NCBI GenBank assembly: GCA_910586775.1
Contig: CAJUJN010000101.1
Location: forward strand, 1 to 14,116
DNA length: 14,116 bases
Origin: an uncultured Acetatifactor sp.
Lineage (GTDB): Bacteria; Bacillota; Clostridia; Lachnospirales; Lachnospiraceae
Direction: 5' to 3'
In this document: one piece after another, positions 12,430-14,116 of the stretch
Position numbering within the stretch: position 1 is the first letter of the stretch
How the letters are laid out: each line of letters begins with the position of its first letter
Program-made: the position numbers and the translations under genes
The notes under the pieces: generated by a model
Database searches by the model: none
The model's input: only the letters and a program-made list of their open reading frames with translations
What the model was told of the DNA's origin: nothing

Positions 12430-13035
12430 CTATGCCTTGGCGTCAAAACTATTCTGCGGATTTTCCACATTCACCTCTTCTTTACCCGCCAGAGGAATAC
12501 CTCTCTTTGCGTTTCCCCATGCCTCGTTATAAATCATGCACATTTCCGTCTGTCTGGAAGCCTCCGCATTGGTGGTATACATCGTCCACCCATTATTGGA
12601 ATAAGTCGCCACCATCTCCCCGTTCTTATCGTAAAACTCTATGTAATCGCTGTTTCCTGATGGCAGTTTCTGATATTTCACTTTCCCTTCCAGCAACGTC
12701 GCCACAAAATCTATGGGCTTAAGCACATTCTGCCTGTTTTTAGAAACAGCTTTCAGACCGGAAGTGATGATCCCCTTTCTGTCCGGGGACACTTCCGATG
12801 TGTAGCTTTTCATCAGCCTGTTAAACCCTTCGGATTTGTTCTGGAACTGCCCTTTTGCAAAATCCTCATATGCCTGTTCCCTGATCTGCTTCCGGTATTC
12901 CTCATCACTGATGCCGCTTTTCTTTTTGGAGAAAACATATTTATCATTAAAGTCGGGCAGATGGATACCGCCTATGCTTCCTGTCCCTGAAAAATATCTG
13001 TTCTGCAATGAGCCATTGGGCGAACTGACCTGCAT
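12430..13035 (-). CDS. Hypothetical protein, 201 residues, no recognised domain
   Basis: I do not recognise a named family. The protein is soluble and polar, without signal peptide or membrane helix. The N-terminus is Gly/Ser/Asn-rich (SSPNGSLQNRYFSGTGSIGG), a charged helical region follows (EEYRKQIREQAYEDFAKGQF at about 45-64), and then a more globular part. In it, SPDRKGIITSGLKAVSK at about 83-99 and a strand-rich segment with YIEFYDKNGEMVATYSNNGW at about 131-150 stand out; the latter looks like beta-hairpins of a small domain. The tail is GKEEVNVENPQNSFDAKA. The start ATG (13033-13035) has a strong GGGGAGGG seven bases upstream, and the frame is open and well composed, so it is very likely a real gene. 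It lies in an accessory stretch between remnants of mobile elements. It could be a secreted or effector-like protein without a classical signal, but nothing in the sequence proves that. Confidence 0.75.
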   Translation of the reverse strand: MQVSSPNGSLQNRYFSGTGSIGGIHLPDFNDKYVFSKKKSGISDEEYRKQIREQAYEDFAKGQFQNKSEGFNRLMKSYTSEVSPDRKGIITSGLKAVSKNRQNVLKPIDFVATLLEGKVKYQKLPSGNSDYIEFYDKNGEMVATYSNNGWTMYTTNAEASRQTEMCMIYNEAWGNAKRGIPLAGKEEVNVENPQNSFDAKA

Positions 13036-13204
13036 TATTTTACCCTCCCCTGTAAATTTCCTAATCTATCCAACATTTCGTACTTCGCAAACCGCTATAT
13101 TCAATCTGACTCACCTCGTATCAATGTTTTATTACCAATAAGGGCTATCATTTCCCGTCCACCTATTTTATCGGCAGATTCCAGCAAAAAAATAAGAATG
13201 CGTG

Positions 13205-13240
13205 TTGTATCTGGACACTTGGCAGTAGTGACCGGACATT
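13205..13240 (-). mobile_element. Possible insertion-sequence end fragment (TGTCC repeats)
   Basis: On the minus strand TGTCCGG and, about 15 bases later, TGTCCAG occur in the same direction. Paired TGTCCGG-type repeats are usual at the ends of IS21-type elements in Clostridia. It abuts the broken end of the radical SAM fragment. No transposase is present, so this is only a suggestion. Confidence 0.25.
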
Positions 13241-13342
13241 TCAAGGTGCAGCCGTAAGTCGCAGCGCCTCGTCATCCGCCGTTTCGATGCCGATTGTCAG
13301 CCCGTCATAACCGGTTCCGCGCAAAGCCGCCAGTTCGATGCT
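13241..13342 (-). pseudogene. Radical SAM protein fragment (33 codons)
   Basis: On the minus strand the frame reads SIELAALRGTGYDGLTIGIE and then TADDEALRLTAAP before a stop. The motif 'ELAALR-x-x-GYDGLTIGIET-x-D-D-x-A-L' is a well-known inner block of Elp3-like radical SAM proteins, where it follows the CxxxCxxC cluster region. Neither the cysteine motif upstream nor the usual FMNKGYT continuation downstream is present. The fragment is GC-rich while the flanking DNA is AT-rich, which fits a leftover piece of a gene carried in or destroyed by recombination. No ribosome site or start suggests expression. Confidence 0.6.
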
Positions 13343-13390
13343 CCCTCCCCTTCAATTGTATTACAAATACAAACAACTTTTTATTAGTGA

Positions 13391-13419
13391 TTGTTTAATC
13401 CTGTCGAATATGATAAAAT
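13391..13419 (+). promoter_or_regulatory. Extended -10 promoter driving the candidate structured RNA
   Basis: TTGTTT (13391-13396), 17 bases, then TAAAAT (13414-13419) preceded by TG at 13411-13412, i.e. an extended -10. Start point expected near 13426. A 6-bp dyad, TAATCT / AGATTA (13419-13424 with 13430-13435), lies exactly over the start point and could be an operator. Confidence 0.6.
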
Positions 13420-13425
13420 AATCTT

Positions 13426-13586
13426 AGTCAGATTAGAACAACGTAGGGATAGTCTGGTGATTGCCTTTATAAAAAGTAAGGCGGCTACCTCCTACGCCCA
13501 TAGGAGATAGCCTGTCATAACTTAAAATCACCATTATTAAGTTTCCGGTGGCAATCATGAAGTATTGGAGGCATCCCCGTTTTTTT
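13426..13586 (+). ncRNA. Candidate stand-alone structured RNA of about 160 nt, unidentified
   Basis: The transcript would run from an extended -10 promoter to a T7 run (13580-13586). A closing stem joins ACG-GGGAT (13441-13443, 13446-13450) with ATCCC-CGT (13573-13580), directly before the T run. Inside lie a 12-bp hairpin with one mismatch (13483-13494 with 13501-13512, 6-base loop) and a 7-bp hairpin, AACTTAA/TTAAGTT (13519-13525 with 13537-13543). The loop of the 7-bp hairpin holds TCACC (13528-13532), complementary to GGTGA (13456-13460). The next bases TTGCC (13461-13465) pair with GGCAA (13550-13554), which gives a possible pseudoknot. An alternative hairpin GCCTT/AAGGC (13463-13467 with 13478-13482) competes with it. 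ACCTCCT at 13487-13493 equals the 16S anti-Shine-Dalgarno core. I cannot match it to a known RNA family. Alternatives are a type I antitoxin RNA or a leader of a short peptide (ATG 13557, 19 codons). Confidence 0.5.
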
Positions 13587-13641
13587 ATTGGGATATTATA
13601 CCCTATTGCTTCTTAATGCTGCAAACTTTCAACTCACAAGT

Positions 13642-13670
13642 ATTATAGTACTTACAGCCAAAATACGCAA
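13642..13670 (-). promoter_or_regulatory. Minus-strand promoter facing the candidate RNA
   Basis: On the minus strand TTGCGT (13665-13670) and a perfect TATAAT (13642-13647) are 17 bases apart, just after the ABC transporter stop codon. A second TATAAT follows at 13595-13600, with TTGCAG 18 bases before it. Transcripts from here would run antisense through the RNA candidate at 13426-13586. No good open frame follows. Confidence 0.4.
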
Positions 13671-13691
13671 TAAAGTATAACAACTCAATTC

Positions 13692-14116
13692 CTAACTATA
13701 GTTCAACACGTTTTGAAAAGAACCTTTCTTCAAAGTCAAAATGACATCCGCTTTCTGTGCCAGCTCCTTGCTATGCGTAACCATAATCACGCATTTGTTC
13801 TTTTCATGTGCCAGCTCTGAAAAAATATCAATGATCTCATTCGCAGTATCTTCATCCAGATTCCCTGTCGGCTCATCTGCCAGCAGGACAGGCGCATTGC
13901 TTGCCAGTGCCCTCGCTATGGCAACCCTCTGCTGCTGCCCGCCGGATAACTGCATGACGTTACGCCTGCTCTGGGTTTCATCCATCCCCATTGACCTTAA
14001 TAAACCCATTGCATCTTCTTTTCCGCCAAGCCTGACATTTTCAACTGGCGTAAGGTAATCAATCAGATTGTAGTTCTGAAATACAAGTGAGATGTTTTCT
14101 TTCCTATGCCCGTTTA
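13692..14116 (-). CDS. ABC transporter ATP-binding protein, C-terminal 140 residues (cut by window edge)
   Basis: The gene enters from the right edge; its Walker A part lies outside. The visible part has the Q-loop VFQNYNLIDYLTPVENV, the ABC signature LSGGQQQRVAIARAL, Walker B VLLADEPTGNLDED and the H-loop VTHSKELAQKADVIL. These place it in the LolD/MacB/FtsE-like group of ATPases that usually work with FtsX-like permeases, often for export of peptides, lipoproteins or antibiotics, or in antimicrobial-peptide resistance (BceA-type). The linker 'GGKEDAMGLLRSMGMDETQSRRNVMQ' region (in pieces) is normal for the group. The protein ends ...FQNVLNYS with the stop at 13692-13694. No permease gene is visible; it may lie upstream beyond the window, since no partner gene follows on the same strand. 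Motif-based call is firm; substrate is unknown. Confidence 0.92.
   Translation of the reverse strand, partial: NGHRKENISLVFQNYNLIDYLTPVENVRLGGKEDAMGLLRSMGMDETQSRRNVMQLSGGQQQRVAIARALASNAPVLLADEPTGNLDEDTANEIIDIFSELAHEKNKCVIMVTHSKELAQKADVILTLKKGSFQNVLNYS

Noticed and set aside
12238..12722. Plus-strand open frames over the hypothetical gene and its downstream region
   Set aside because: No ribosome site, shadow of the minus-strand frame that has a strong GGGGAGGG site.

Overview
The window reads as chromosomal DNA of an anaerobic Firmicute, most likely a Lachnospiraceae-type Clostridium. The reasons are the biotin-dependent sodium-pump decarboxylase cluster, scpA-scpB beside D,D-carboxypeptidases, a 58-residue lysine/arginine-rich S21 protein, strong AGGAGG-type ribosome binding sites and sigma-A-like promoters. 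Every protein gene I support lies on the minus strand, so the biological order runs from right to left. I give no species name.

Right edge (about 12,000-14,116) is accessory and decayed. It holds the C-terminal part of an ABC transporter ATPase, a roughly 0.65 kb non-coding stretch, an unrecognised 201-residue protein, and a 52-residue remnant of a transposase N-terminus. The non-coding stretch contains a 33-codon scrap of a radical SAM gene and, on the plus strand, what looks like a stand-alone structured RNA. That RNA candidate has an extended -10 promoter, several helices, a possible pseudoknot, and a long-range closing stem directly before a T7 run. It is the most interesting signal here.

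Centre (about 5,500-11,800) is core cell-envelope and chromosome biology. rpsU has a clean promoter and terminator. Next come a DacF/PBP5-type D,D-carboxypeptidase with a terminator, a 39-bp minisatellite, and a membrane-anchored metallophosphoesterase. scpA and scpB follow (condensin/SMC partners), and then a second D,D-carboxypeptidase with a low-complexity insert. A good promoter lies upstream of scpA; scpA, scpB and the second carboxypeptidase may be co-transcribed, although the gaps of 187 and 153 nt carry hairpins and repeats.

Left part (1-5,150) holds an unrecognised 169-residue coiled-coil protein and then a five-gene cluster: carboxyltransferase (MmdA-like), lipoprotein-OadG fusion, biotin carrier, OadB, and OadA (cut by the window edge). 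Together these should form a membrane-bound, biotin-dependent decarboxylase that exports Na+. The carboxyltransferase moves CO2 from a substrate to biotin on the carrier, and OadB decarboxylates the carboxybiotin while pumping Na+. The cluster carries both an acyl-CoA-type and an oxaloacetate/pyruvate-type carboxyltransferase, so one pump might be fed by two substrates, or a transcarboxylase-like exchange may be possible. The sequence alone does not settle the substrate.
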